Below, in pieces: positions 45,468 through 54,426 of a stretch of 64,000 nucleotides of DNA. The stretch comes from Bacteroidales bacterium UBA6445 (GTDB lineage Bacteria; Bacteroidota; Bacteroidia; Bacteroidales; UBA932). The notes beneath the pieces were generated by a model. It was not told the origin of the DNA. It saw only the letters and a program-made list of their open reading frames with translations, and made no database searches. Positions within the stretch are counted from its first letter, which is position 1. Each line of letters starts with the position of its first letter. The position numbers were made by a program, and so were the translations under genes. The stretch lies in the NCBI GenBank assembly GCA_002439585.1, contig DJOF01000018.1, forward strand, positions 87,212-151,211, read 5' to 3'.

Positions 45468-46595
45468 TCATATCTTGCCATGCAGATGATCAAATATCCG
45501 CTTGCCGTAGATTACTGTCTCCAGGACTATGAAGCCCTTGTAGATTCCACGTATCTGCAGACCTGCCATCCTTCTGATATATTCTGGGCTTACTGTTATC
45601 TGGTTCTTCATCTTGTCGTATTGTCGGTGGGCGAGTAGTACAGCCTTGAATCTGGCAGGTTTAAGAGCAATGAGATAGGCTGCTGCTATGAGTCCGTCAA
45701 TGACTTTCCGTAAGAATATGACCCGTCTTGCTTTCCTGACAGCCTTGTCGGCTATAGTCTGATCCTTTTTCTCCTTCACTCTGGCGGCTTCATCCATCAT
45801 TCTGTTGTCCTCCTCTGCAGCCATTTCAAGGGCAAATGTCTTTGCCAGATTGTTTGAAAGGAGCAGCAGGTTGTTGCGGAAGTTGAGTTGAAGTTTAAAT
45901 GGGGAGCTCTTCGGCAACGATGCCCCACCGAGATGGTATACAATGGATTGAGGTACTATACGTATCTTGTAGCCTTCAAGCTGAAGTCTCCAGCAGAGGT
46001 CTATCTCCTCCATGTGGGCGAAGAATCTGTCGTCAAGTCCTCCAAGTCTCTTGTAAAGAGCGGTGCGTACTAAAAGGCATGCACCTGTGGCCCAAAGTAT
46101 TCCCTCAGGACATCCATCATATTGTCCATTGTCATTCTCAGTCATGGACATAATGCGGCCTCTGCAGAACGGGAATCCGAAACGGTCTATGTATCCTCCG
46201 GCCGCCCCTGCGTATTCAAATCTGTCCCTTTCGTAGATTGAATGAAGTTTGGGAGCACAGGCACCTATCTGAGGGTCCTTGTACAAAGCTTCTATCAGAG
46301 GCCTAAACCATCCTAGTCCGACTTCTATATCGGAGTTCATCATGATGCAGAACTCTGACTCTATCTGAGATATAGCCTTGTTGTATCCACCGGTAAATCC
46401 GTAGTTGCGGTCAAAGGCCATTACCCTGACTTTCGGAAATGACTCGTGCAGCATCTCTACAGAGCCGTCTGTTGATCCATTGTCCGCAACGACGAGTTCA
46501 GCATCCTCATCCCGTATGCTGTCAAGGATTCCAGGAATGAATCTTCTGAGCAGATCCCTGGTATTCCAGTTCAGTATAATGATGGAGGTTCGCAT
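45468..46595 (-). CDS. Glycosyltransferase family 2
   Basis: 375-residue GT2 enzyme. N-terminal GT-A fold: SIIILNWNTRDLLRRFIPGI, then ADNGSTDGSVEML, the nucleotide-binding MMNSDIEVG (DxD-like DSD/NSD) and MEEIDLCWRLQLEGYKI (ED/W acceptor motif). The C-terminal third is more hydrophobic and may associate with the membrane. Substrate is unknown; such enzymes commonly add rhamnose-like sugars to surface glycans. No other polysaccharide genes are adjacent. Confidence 0.9.
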   Translation of the reverse strand: MRTSIIILNWNTRDLLRRFIPGILDSIRDEDAELVVADNGSTDGSVEMLHESFPKVRVMAFDRNYGFTGGYNKAISQIESEFCIMMNSDIEVGLGWFRPLIEALYKDPQIGACAPKLHSIYERDRFEYAGAAGGYIDRFGFPFCRGRIMSMTENDNGQYDGCPEGILWATGACLLVRTALYKRLGGLDDRFFAHMEEIDLCWRLQLEGYKIRIVPQSIVYHLGGASLPKSSPFKLQLNFRNNLLLLSNNLAKTFALEMAAEEDNRMMDEAARVKEKKDQTIADKAVRKARRVIFLRKVIDGLIAAAYLIALKPARFKAVLLAHRQYDKMKNQITVSPEYIRRMAGLQIRGIYKGFIVLETVIYGKRIFDHLHGKI

Positions 46596-46674
46596 TTCTA
46601 TGCCTGCCGTTTTGACTTATCTCTTTTGCCGCATCCTTAGTGGTTGCGGTATTTCTCATAATCGTCTCCCTCGT

Positions 46675-47364
46675 TTAGCTGTCGTGTCTGCCGCAGCACT
46701 CGTGTCCTTCTCCGTCATGATGGCCACAGCTGCACTCGTGTCCTTCTTCGCCATGATGTCCGCAGCCGCATCCGTCTCCATTTTCTTCGCTGTGATGTCC
46801 GCAGCTGCATCCGTCTCCATTTTCTTCGCTGTGACAGCAGCCGTTATTTCCCTTTCCATCGTGGCAATGGCATTTATGAGGTAGGAATTCTCCGTGAAGC
46901 CCCTCTTCTAGTTCTTTGGCAGAGGCATCTCTTACTGAGATGATCTTCCCTGTGAAATGTAGGTCTTTGCCGGCGAGTCTGTGGTTGAAATCCATGCATA
47001 CTTCATCTCCAGATACACCAACTACAGTTGCTTGTACAACATTGCCTGCGCTGTTGAGTAGGGGAATTGTCTTTCCGATCTCAAGCAAGTCATATCTTAT
47101 CTTGCCGTCCACTTCAAACGAAGATATTGGGATATTGAACTTCAGCTTGGGGTTGTAAGCTCCGTAAGCATCTTCAGGAGCTACGATTATGTCATATTCA
47201 TCTCCTGCCTCCATCCCTTCAAGCTCCTTCTCTAATCCTGGGATAAGCATCCCTGTACCCTGTATGTAATCCAACGGCTTGCCCTCTGGAGACTGGTCTA
47301 TTGTCTTCCCGTCCGTCTCGAGTTTATATGAAATTTCTACTACTTTGTTCTTTCCTATCTTCAT
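46675..47364 (-). CDS. FKBP-type peptidyl-prolyl isomerase, SlyD-like, with Cys/His-rich tail
   Basis: Prolyl isomerase and probable metal chaperone of 229 residues. The FKBP half is at about 1-70 (VVEISYKLETDGKTIDQSPE, GLEKELEGMEAGDEYDIIV), with an IF (insert-in-flap) domain and MDFNHRLAGKDLHFTGKI. The tail from about residue 165 carries about 12 Cys and 13 His in 65 residues, with tandem ENGDGC/GHH units, as in SlyD metal-binding tails but longer. Start at 47364 (MKIGKNKVVEI) follows a promoter box; a longer frame would enter the terminator hairpin. Confidence 0.92.
   Translation of the reverse strand: MKIGKNKVVEISYKLETDGKTIDQSPEGKPLDYIQGTGMLIPGLEKELEGMEAGDEYDIIVAPEDAYGAYNPKLKFNIPISSFEVDGKIRYDLLEIGKTIPLLNSAGNVVQATVVGVSGDEVCMDFNHRLAGKDLHFTGKIISVRDASAKELEEGLHGEFLPHKCHCHDGKGNNGCCHSEENGDGCSCGHHSEENGDGCGCGHHGEEGHECSCGHHDGEGHECCGRHDS
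46755..46832 (-). repeat. 39-bp tandem repeat encoding the metal tail
   Basis: Two near-identical 39-bp units begin at 46755 and 46794, differing at one position. They encode a repeated 13-residue block containing ENGDGC and GHH. Recent duplication within the FKBP gene is likely. Confidence 0.85.
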
Positions 47365-47394
47365 ATGAGATTGTTTTGTGAATGCGTTATCATA

Positions 47395-47402
47395 CAAATT
47401 TA
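47395..47402 (-). promoter_or_regulatory. -7 box for the FKBP gene
   Basis: On the minus strand this reads TAAATTTG, a perfect TAnnTTTG, 30 bp before the ATG at 47364. Confidence 0.6.
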
Positions 47403-47417
47403 AGCATTTGAAGCTAT

Positions 47418-47451
47418 ATAAAAAAACCCGAGGCATATCGCTCCGGGTTTT
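47418..47451 (-). terminator. Terminator of the exbB-exbD operon
   Basis: Read on the minus strand: AAAACCCG, a 13-nt interval, CGGGTTTT, then TTTATATAG. It separates the exb operon (ending at 47497) from the FKBP gene. Confidence 0.75.
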
Positions 47452-47496
47452 ATCACAAACTGAAACTTGCGAATCAGTTTATTTGTATGAAGGAAT

Positions 47497-47961
47497 CTAT
47501 TCTGCGCGTCTTGCCTGATACATGATCTTTAAGGCGGAGCAGCGTCTTAGTTCCTGTTTGATGTCAGTTACTATACCCATTCTGACGTCCTGGTCTACTT
47601 TAAGAACCGTATTCATGAACTGTCGATCCGACTCTGACATCGCATCGCGTTCTGCTGCAATGAAGTCACGAATGTCTGTAACAGTCTTGAACGAATCGTT
47701 CAACTGGATACGGGCATCTGTTCCGTATTGCTTCTGCAGGTTCCTGGTAGGAGGACCGACATTAATATAGGAAGCAAGATCCTTTCTTTCAAGCTTGACA
47801 ACCTCGGAGGCTTCAGGAAGTCTTACTATGACTTTGTCTTCAGTGCTCCTAAGCTGTGTGGTCACCATGAAGAAGAAAAGGAACATGAACACGATATCTG
47901 ACAGGGAGCTTGACGCGAGCGCCGGAACTTCCTTCTTTGTGTCTTTACGAAATTTTGACAT
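47497..47961 (-). CDS. exbD: ExbD/TolR family protein
   Basis: 154 residues with one N-terminal transmembrane helix containing LSDIVFMFLFFFMVTTQL, where the Asp is the expected proton-carrying residue, and a periplasmic C-terminal domain. Part of the motor that uses proton flow through ExbB to energise TonB or Tol. It is the second of two ExbD genes in the operon. Confidence 0.93.
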   Translation of the reverse strand: MSKFRKDTKKEVPALASSSLSDIVFMFLFFFMVTTQLRSTEDKVIVRLPEASEVVKLERKDLASYINVGPPTRNLQKQYGTDARIQLNDSFKTVTDIRDFIAAERDAMSESDRQFMNTVLKVDQDVRMGIVTDIKQELRRCSALKIMYQARRAE

Positions 47962-47974
47962 ATCCTGTTCCTCC

Positions 47975-48553
47975 TTATTTGTTGGTAACGTTCTTAGGCT
48001 CGGCCTCTGAGATATTCTGAGGAATACACTTCTTCACAATACCCTGCTGGTCTGCCGTAAGATTGTTGAATACCTTACCATAATTTGCGGTTGAGAACTC
48101 GTCACGAAGCTCGTTTACAGCCTTGACCAACTCGTTCTGAACCTCGATATACGCCCTATAGCTCGTGCCTCGGTCGTTCTGAAGGGAAATCACGCCTTTG
48201 GATACCGGATAGGTACCATAGCCTTCGATCTCCGTAGGAATCCTTTCAGGTAGATTAGGGTCGTTTGTCGGGTTGGTAAGAAAAATCTTGATCCTTTCTT
48301 TGAGTTGGCTGACATCCATCGGTTCGTTACCTGCCATTAGCCTGTCTTGTGCGTTGATCTTGACGGTAATGAGATTTCTCTTGTTTACCTTCTGGTCTTC
48401 CACTTTCTGGTTAGGGTCAGGCATAGGCGGAAGACGGCGCTGGAGACCTGTCTGTGTGCCCATGGTCGTAGTCATGAGAAAGTAGCACAGAAGCAGGAAG
48501 GCGATATCTGCCGTTGAACTCGTGTTAAGAGCTGGTGTCTTTTTATTAGCCAT
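47975..48553 (-). CDS. exbD: ExbD/TolR family protein
   Basis: 192 residues. Transmembrane helix STADIAFLLLCYFLMTT with the conserved Asp, then a periplasmic domain longer than in its neighbour. Two ExbD paralogues next to each other behind ExbB is the usual Bacteroidota arrangement. TonB itself is not in this cluster. Confidence 0.93.
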   Translation of the reverse strand: MANKKTPALNTSSTADIAFLLLCYFLMTTTMGTQTGLQRRLPPMPDPNQKVEDQKVNKRNLITVKINAQDRLMAGNEPMDVSQLKERIKIFLTNPTNDPNLPERIPTEIEGYGTYPVSKGVISLQNDRGTSYRAYIEVQNELVKAVNELRDEFSTANYGKVFNNLTADQQGIVKKCIPQNISEAEPKNVTNK

Positions 48554-48561
48554 ATCCCAAA

Positions 48562-49008
48562 TTATTTATTACGTACTGAATTCCAGACCTCTCCGAAGAT
48601 AATAGCAAGGACTGCCAATACACCGAAGAATGCCACGATATAGAGTATCGTATCTGTTAGCTTCAGAATGCCATGTGTAGGCTGCTCGAGCATTCCGATA
48701 GCTGGGCTTGCAGGTGCAACCAAGTACGCAATGCCGCATACTGCTACCGCAACAAGAATCCCGACGAGAATATTGATAAGACTCTTGGGGTTGTTGGCGA
48801 TAGCTACGGCAAGACCGAAGACAACAGCGCATAATACACCGAGTCCGATCATTGCGTAGACCCAATACAGCAGCACAGTCACTGTCCCCTTGTCGGGTTC
48901 TGCGGCAGTCGTTGGATAGCCCACCCAGGCGCCCCAAACGATGATGCCCACGCTGACAGCAAACAGCAGCCACATCAGGTATTTGAATATTTTACTGAAA
49001 TCTTTCAT
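48562..49008 (-). CDS. Small membrane protein of the exbB-exbD cluster
   Basis: 148 residues, almost entirely hydrophobic, with about four predicted transmembrane helices (roughly 10-30, 47-68, 75-98, 118-142). No catalytic motif. It lies between exbB and exbD with gaps of 11 and 8 bp, a position kept in many Bacteroidota genomes in my recollection, so it is probably a partner of the motor complex. Function unknown. Confidence 0.8.
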   Translation of the reverse strand: MKDFSKIFKYLMWLLFAVSVGIIVWGAWVGYPTTAAEPDKGTVTVLLYWVYAMIGLGVLCAVVFGLAVAIANNPKSLINILVGILVAVAVCGIAYLVAPASPAIGMLEQPTHGILKLTDTILYIVAFFGVLAVLAIIFGEVWNSVRNK

Positions 49009-49019
49009 TATGGATTACC

Positions 49020-49820
49020 TTATTTAGTCTTTGCAGAGAACTTGGTCAATACATCAACGAAGGATATTGAAGAATCCTCCATATCTGTGGTAAGTGACTC
49101 GATCTTGGTGAGGATGTAGTTGTAGAACACCTGGAGAATCATACCTACGATAAGACCGAACACGGTAGTGATAAGAGCGACCTTCATACCTCCTGCAACG
49201 ACGTTAGGTGAAATATCACCTGCTGCCTGAATGGCATCGAAGGCCTGGATCATGCCGACAACTGTTCCAAGGAATCCGAGGGACGGTGCAAGGGCTATGA
49301 AAAGTGAAATCCATGTAAGGCCGTTCTCCATGAGGCTCATCTGTACAGAACCGTAAGAAACGATAGTCTTCTCAACTACATCAACGCCTTCTCCGTAGTG
49401 GAGCAGACCCTGATAGAAGATGCTGGCAACGGGGCCGCGTGTGTTGCGGCATACATCTTTTGCTTTCTCAACACCGCCTTCTGCAAGGGCAGCCTCAACG
49501 GTAGCAACAAGCTTCTTAGTGTTGGTCTTGGAGAATGTGAGGTAGAGAATCCTCTCTATTGAAAGGGCGAGGCCGAGTACAAGACACAGAGCGATAGGAG
49601 CCATCCAGAGAGGACCACCCTCGATGAACTTTGTCTTGAGCTGCTGGTGAAGCGGAACTTCACTGTTTGCACCGGACAGAAGATCTGCTGAAGAAGAGGG
49701 AGCGGCAGCTTCGGTAGCGGGCTGGCCGGCAGCCTCAGCAGGCTGATCCTGAGCGGCTACAAGATTTGCAGACACGGCCATAATGCCGCAAACTGCCAAA
49801 AACATGAAAAACTTTTTCAT
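49020..49820 (-). CDS. exbB: MotA/TolQ/ExbB proton channel family protein
   Basis: 266 residues: signal-like N-terminus, an Ala/Pro-rich stretch, then three transmembrane helices. The TolQ/ExbB signature is in the last part (WISLFIALAPSLGFLGTVVG, then ALITTVFGLIVGMI), with the pore-lining Thr and conserved Gly-Thr-Val. It is the first gene of the operon exbB-membrane protein-exbD-exbD. The 105 bp between it and ansA contains no clear TAnnTTTG box. Confidence 0.93.
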   Translation of the reverse strand: MKKFFMFLAVCGIMAVSANLVAAQDQPAEAAGQPATEAAAPSSSADLLSGANSEVPLHQQLKTKFIEGGPLWMAPIALCLVLGLALSIERILYLTFSKTNTKKLVATVEAALAEGGVEKAKDVCRNTRGPVASIFYQGLLHYGEGVDVVEKTIVSYGSVQMSLMENGLTWISLFIALAPSLGFLGTVVGMIQAFDAIQAAGDISPNVVAGGMKVALITTVFGLIVGMILQVFYNYILTKIESLTTDMEDSSISFVDVLTKFSAKTK

Positions 49821-49925
49821 AATTGTTTTTGTTTGTTTGAAATAAATATTAATAGTTTATAAATATCAACTCGTCATCGGGCAAAACATAGTCCCGAAAA
49901 ACCATTGCAATTTAGCAATTAATTT

Positions 49926-50984
49926 TCATTTGACAATATTTTTTATCTCTCCGCGAAGGTTACGGCACATCATTTCCCTTACCCATTCGCAGTCATTACT
50001 CTTGCCCATGAGGTAGAAAAGCTTGGCAAGTGCGCTCTCCGTAGTGCTGTCGTAACCGTTGACTACTCCCTCTCTTTCAAGGAGTTTGCCATTGGCGTAC
50101 AGATTCATGTCTACAGTGCCTGCAAGGCATTGGGTGACGTTGACTATGATCTTTCCGAGTGCTGATGCGTCATGCACCATGTCAAGAAACCATCTTGAGG
50201 AAGGGGCATTTCCGGAGCCGTATGTCTCCATGATTACGGCTTTCGTGTCGTCGCCCAGAAGGATATTGCGCGTGACGCCCGGAGTTATCCCTGGATGAAT
50301 CTTCAATATAGCGACTCGTGTATCTAATTTAGTGCTAATCTTTGGTTTGCTGTCCCAGTCTTCTGGTTGTAGTATATAGTCCCTGTTGTACCTTATATTT
50401 ATACCGGCTTCAGCTAAAGGCGGAAAGTTGGGCGACTGAAATGCCCTGAATACTTCCGAGTTGACTTTTGTGGTACGGTTGCCCCTCATCAGCAGTGAGT
50501 CGAAGCAGATGCAGACTTCAGGGACTGCCGGATGCCCGTCGGCTGTCTTTGCCGAGGCTATTTCAACTGAAGAAATGAGATTCTCCTTACCGTCTGTCCT
50601 TGGAACACCGATAGGAAGTTGACTCCCTGTGAAGATGACAGGCTTTGTAAGGCCTTCCAGCATGAAACTGAGGGCAGATGCTGAATATGACATGGTGTCA
50701 GTACCGTGTAGAATTATGAATCCGTCATAGTCGTCATATTTCTGCCATATAAGGGTGGCCAAGTCTTGCCAAAGTGAGGGGGTGACGTCTGACGAGTCAA
50801 TAGGAGAGCCGAATGCTATGCTGTCGATCCGGAAGGCGAACTTGCGGATCTCTGGGACCTCTTCCAAGATCTGTCTGAAATCAAAAGGCTTAAGAGTGAG
50901 GTCTACAGGGTCTTGCTTCATTCCTATCGTCCCGCCCGTGTATACGAGCAGGATTGATGATTTGTTTACGGTATTATTTGTCAT
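49926..50984 (-). CDS. ansA: Type I L-asparaginase
   Basis: Hydrolyses asparagine to aspartate and ammonia; the lack of a signal peptide indicates a cytoplasmic enzyme. 352 residues. The first active-site Thr is in LVYTGGTIGM and the second in ILHGTDTMSYSASALSFM, followed by VIFTGSQLPIG. The C-terminal domain shows the allosteric-type region. It overlaps the TatD gene by 4 bp (ATGA), so the two are translationally coupled. Confidence 0.95.
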   Translation of the reverse strand: MTNNTVNKSSILLVYTGGTIGMKQDPVDLTLKPFDFRQILEEVPEIRKFAFRIDSIAFGSPIDSSDVTPSLWQDLATLIWQKYDDYDGFIILHGTDTMSYSASALSFMLEGLTKPVIFTGSQLPIGVPRTDGKENLISSVEIASAKTADGHPAVPEVCICFDSLLMRGNRTTKVNSEVFRAFQSPNFPPLAEAGINIRYNRDYILQPEDWDSKPKISTKLDTRVAILKIHPGITPGVTRNILLGDDTKAVIMETYGSGNAPSSRWFLDMVHDASALGKIIVNVTQCLAGTVDMNLYANGKLLEREGVVNGYDSTTESALAKLFYLMGKSNDCEWVREMMCRNLRGEIKNIVK

Positions 50985-51775
50985 GTTTCAGGAAGTTTAA
51001 GATTGAACAGGGTACAGGCGTTGGCAGTCGTGACTTCGGCCACTTCTTCGGTGCTTATGCCTTTCTGCACCGCAATCTTCTCAGCTATGAGAGGTATGTA
51101 GGAACTTTCGTTGCGAGAGCCTCTGTAAGGGACAGGAGTCAGATATGGTGCGTCTGTCTCGAGCAATATTTTCTCGAGAGGAATCTTTTTTACCGTCTCT
51201 GCTATGGAGGCTTTCTTGAAAGTTATGACTCCGCCTATTCCTACAGACCAGTCTCCGTATTTCTGCAACCTAAGAAAAGTCTCGTAACTACCACTGAATG
51301 CATGCATATTGCCCCTCAGTCCTAGGTGTCTATGCTCGGAAAGTATCTTGAAGAAATCCTCTGTGGCATCTCTCTCGTGGATGTTGACCGGAAGGCCGAG
51401 CTTTGCCGCAAGATCAAACTGCGCGGCAAGAGCGACCTGTTGAAGCTCTGCTGTCTCTTTGCCGTAATGATAGTCAAGCCCTATCTCTCCGATAGCTACG
51501 ACATTTCCTTCTTCTGCGTATCTTCGCACTGCATCTATCTCCTCTTCCCAGTCTTTCTGTACCGAGCCAGGATACAGACCAGCCATATTTCTTATGATGT
51601 GGGGGAATCGTGAGGCTGTCTCTATCATGCTCGTTCTCTCTGACGAATCTATGTCGGGCTGCAGTATCAGCCTTATGCCTTTATCTCTGGCACGCCTTAC
51701 TACATCCAGAGCATCCCCTTTGAATGCCTCGTCATACAGGTGGGCATGTGTATCTATATATATAGGTCTTTCCAT
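50981..51775 (-). CDS. TatD family metal-dependent hydrolase
   Basis: TIM-barrel deoxyribonuclease-type hydrolase, 264 residues, with metal ligands in IDTHAHLYD, GEIGLDYHYG, PVNIHERDA and LLETDAPYLTP. Start set at 51775 (MERPIYIDTHAHL), just after a TATCTTTA box (51796-51803 on the minus strand). An open frame runs upstream to 51883 through a 12-bp tandem repeat, but it has no domain support. It overlaps ansA by 4 bp. Confidence 0.94.
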   Translation of the reverse strand: MERPIYIDTHAHLYDEAFKGDALDVVRRARDKGIRLILQPDIDSSERTSMIETASRFPHIIRNMAGLYPGSVQKDWEEEIDAVRRYAEEGNVVAIGEIGLDYHYGKETAELQQVALAAQFDLAAKLGLPVNIHERDATEDFFKILSEHRHLGLRGNMHAFSGSYETFLRLQKYGDWSVGIGGVITFKKASIAETVKKIPLEKILLETDAPYLTPVPYRGSRNESSYIPLIAEKIAVQKGISTEEVAEVTTANACTLFNLKLPET

Positions 51776-51834
51776 GTCTGAATTTGTATATCTTGTAAAG
51801 ATAACAATTATCCACGCAAATCCGTAAAACATCT

Positions 51835-51870
51835 CACAGTTGCGTTCACAGTTGCGTTCACAGTTGCGTT
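51835..51870. repeat. 12-bp direct repeat, three copies
   Basis: CACAGTTGCGTT is repeated three times in direct succession at 51835, 51847 and 51859, followed by degenerate CAAGCGCGTT and CAACGATACGTT-like units. It lies in the gap upstream of the TatD gene. Possible slippage-prone microsatellite. Confidence 0.9.
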
Positions 51871-51974
51871 CAAGCGCGTTCAACGATACGTTCAGCGATG
51901 CTAATGTTGATGTTCGTTAATCTCCTTCAGCCTTCTATGATATTTTTTCATCGCGCTTTCTACCTTGTTGTTCT

Positions 51975-52092
51975 TTAACAGTATTATGCTCTGTTAAAAC
52001 AAACGTGCATAAATTTTTTTTACCGCTATCATGAAACTCTTTAAGGAATTAAAATTATCGTATATTTGTTGTTAACAGTTATTATGCTCTTG
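51975..52092. promoter_or_regulatory. Inverted repeat and its partial second copy in a long leader region
   Basis: TTAACAG-TATTATGCT-CTGTTAA at 51975-51997 is a 7-bp perfect inverted repeat. The sequence TTAACAGTTATTATGCTCTTG at 52072-52092 repeats its left half and centre. The two copies flank the -7 box at 52061. Such symmetry suggests a regulator binding site or an RNA structure. Apart from this and the promoter, I see nothing in the 445 bp between TatD and the esterase. Confidence 0.4.
52061..52068 (+). promoter_or_regulatory. -7 box for the sialate O-acetylesterase
   Basis: TATATTTG, a perfect TAnnTTTG, 152 bp upstream of the ATG at 52221, implying a leader of about 145 nt. Confidence 0.55.
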
Positions 52093-52220
52093 TGCGCAGT
52101 CATTGGATTTGCGCTAGACAAAATGACTGTTTCGTAAGAATGCATTACTAATCACAATGCAACTTAACAATCCGGTATATACGATGATTTGTCATGTTGT
52201 AACTAAAACAAATTTGCTAA

Positions 52221-54179
52221 ATGAATAGGTATTTTGTGGCCATAGCCGCATTGCTCTTGCCGCTGGTGGCTAATTCTAAAGTAACGCTGCATCAGATCTT
52301 TACGGACAACATGGTGCTTCAGCAGAATGCGGAGGTGCTCTTTAAGGGGACAGCGTCTCCTGATAAGGAAGTGACACTTCAGACATCATGGAACGGGGCC
52401 GTGTATACAGTACGCTCTGCGAAAGACGGATCCTGGTCTGCCAAGGTGCTTACGCCAAAGGCAGGTGGTCCATATACCGTCACAGTCTCTGACGGCAAGC
52501 CTGTAACTCTCTCCAATGTGCTGATAGGCGAAGTGTGGCTTTGCGGAGGTCAGTCCAACATGGAGATGAAGATAAGGGCCAATGTCAAGGGTATGGATAA
52601 GACCATTGCAGAGTCTTCTCGATACAAGAATGTAAGGCTTCTCCTGGTGGCGAATACAAGCTCTTCAACTCCCGAGGAGGACGTAGTAATCCGTCATGGG
52701 GGTTGGCAGGAATGCAATGCCGGGACTATAGTTGATTTCTCCGCTGTTGGTTATTATTTCGGTACAACCTTGAGCGATAGCCTTAATGTCCCTATCGGTC
52801 TTATAGACTCCAGTTGGGGAGGTTCTCTTGCAGAGGCCTGGACCAGTGCCGGAGCTCTCAAGGAGATCCCTTATTTCAAGAAGGAAGTGAAGAAGATAGC
52901 TGCTCTACCCGTTTCTAAGGAGGAAAGACAGGCTATTTTTGAAAAGGATCTTGCTGTCTGGGCGGCTGCCATAGACAAAGAAGAAGGCAAGCAGTCTACG
53001 GGCTATGGTTTCTGGACTTCTCCTTCGTATGACGCTTCTTCCTGGACAAAGGTCTCTGTGCCCGGATTAGTACGGGAACATGCTCAGGATCAGACTAGCT
53101 TCTACGGGTTCTTCTGGCTTCGTAAAGAGGTGGACGTGCCAGTTGCATGGGCTGGTCATGACTTGACTCTTGATCTCGGGCTTGTCGATGACAATGACTT
53201 TACCTGGTTCAATGATACTCTTGTCGGCCATACGGAAGGGGCTTATTCAAGAAGGACTTATACTATTCCGGCTTCCGCTGTGAAAGCAGGCAAGGCAGTA
53301 GTGTCTGTGAGGGTTATGAATATAGGCGGTCTTGGCGGAATTCACGGCGATGCTTCTACGGTATCAATATCCTGTGGCGATGACAAGATATCCCTTGCGG
53401 GCAAGTGGGATTACCGCCAGTCACTCTCTCTTGGAAATACACCCAAGATGCCGGTAAATTTCGCAACTGAATCTAACTTACCGTCATTCATGTACAATAC
53501 GAAGATCAATCTACTTGTGCATTTCCCCATCAAGGGCGCTATATGGTATCAAGGTGAGGCAAATGTAGACCGTGCCGAGCAGTACAAGGATCTGCTTCCT
53601 CTTATGATTAATGACTGGAGAAGCAAATGGGGCTATGATTTTCCGTTCTATATTGTGCAGCTTGCCAACTTTATGAAACCGCAGGAAGGTCCGGAGAATT
53701 CTTCTTGGGCTGAGCTTCGTGAGGCCCAACTTCAGACACTTGCTCTTGAGAATACCGGTATGGCAGTGATTATAGACATTGGTGAGGCCGATGATATTCA
53801 TCCCAAGAATAAGTATGATGTGGGCTACAGGCTGGCACTCAACGCCTTGGCCAAGACTTATGATCATGATGTCGTGTATTCAGGCCCTATATTCAAGGGG
53901 TATGAGCTTACTGGAAGCAGTGTGAAGATATTTTTCGACCATGCCGGAGGCCTTGCCTCGCGTGATGGTGGGGAACTTCAGGCATTCTATATTGCCGGCC
54001 CTGACAGGGTCTTCCATAAGGCAAAGGCCAAGATCAAAGGCGAAATCGTTGAGGTGTCTTCTCGTAAAGTCGCTTTCCCTGTATCAGTACGTTACGGCTG
54101 GGCTAACAATCCACCCTGCAACCTTGTCAATGCAGCTGGGCTTCCCGCTTCGCCTTTTCGCACCGACAGCTGGAAATAA
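52221..54179 (+). CDS. Exported sialate O-acetylesterase
   Basis: SGNH-fold esterase that removes O-acetyl groups from sialic acids or related glycans. 652 residues with a signal peptide (about 1-19), a catalytic block starting WLCGGQSNMEMK (nucleophile Ser in GQSNM at about residue 113), a beta-sandwich insertion, WYQGEANVDRAEQY, and EADDIHPKNKYDVG with the catalytic Asp/His. It is probably periplasmic or surface exposed. Other sialic-acid genes are not present in the window. It ends ahead of a strong terminator. Confidence 0.93.
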   Translation: MNRYFVAIAALLLPLVANSKVTLHQIFTDNMVLQQNAEVLFKGTASPDKEVTLQTSWNGAVYTVRSAKDGSWSAKVLTPKAGGPYTVTVSDGKPVTLSNVLIGEVWLCGGQSNMEMKIRANVKGMDKTIAESSRYKNVRLLLVANTSSSTPEEDVVIRHGGWQECNAGTIVDFSAVGYYFGTTLSDSLNVPIGLIDSSWGGSLAEAWTSAGALKEIPYFKKEVKKIAALPVSKEERQAIFEKDLAVWAAAIDKEEGKQSTGYGFWTSPSYDASSWTKVSVPGLVREHAQDQTSFYGFFWLRKEVDVPVAWAGHDLTLDLGLVDDNDFTWFNDTLVGHTEGAYSRRTYTIPASAVKAGKAVVSVRVMNIGGLGGIHGDASTVSISCGDDKISLAGKWDYRQSLSLGNTPKMPVNFATESNLPSFMYNTKINLLVHFPIKGAIWYQGEANVDRAEQYKDLLPLMINDWRSKWGYDFPFYIVQLANFMKPQEGPENSSWAELREAQLQTLALENTGMAVIIDIGEADDIHPKNKYDVGYRLALNALAKTYDHDVVYSGPIFKGYELTGSSVKIFFDHAGGLASRDGGELQAFYIAGPDRVFHKAKAKIKGEIVEVSSRKVAFPVSVRYGWANNPPCNLVNAAGLPASPFRTDSWK

Positions 54180-54327
54180 TGATTGCGTATGCCGGCTGTG
54201 CGGCAACGCCTGTTTGCCTGTCCATGCCGCTTCAGATGAGGCTGGCCCAAATGGATAGCATAACTCTCTGAGAATTGATTATTCAGAAACGTGGTCGAGG
54301 TAGATCTCGCCGTAAAACAAGAAAAGG

Positions 54328-54360
54328 GGTTGACTAATGCTTTTAGTCAGCCTTTTTTTT
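54328..54360 (+). terminator. Terminator after the sialate O-acetylesterase
   Basis: Ten-bp stem GGTTGACTAA/TTAGTCAGCC (one G-T pair), 5-nt loop, eight T. Confidence 0.85.
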
Positions 54361-54426
54361 CTCGGTATAAAGAGTCTGCCTCAGGTTAAGGCTAAATTTT
54401 CAAATTCTTCACAAAATTGTTCTTTG

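Noticed and set aside
51776..51883. N-terminal extension of the TatD protein through ERNC repeats
   Set aside because: The repeats come from the 12-bp DNA repeat, the extension precedes a promoter-like box and the TatD domain starts at MERPIYIDTHAH.
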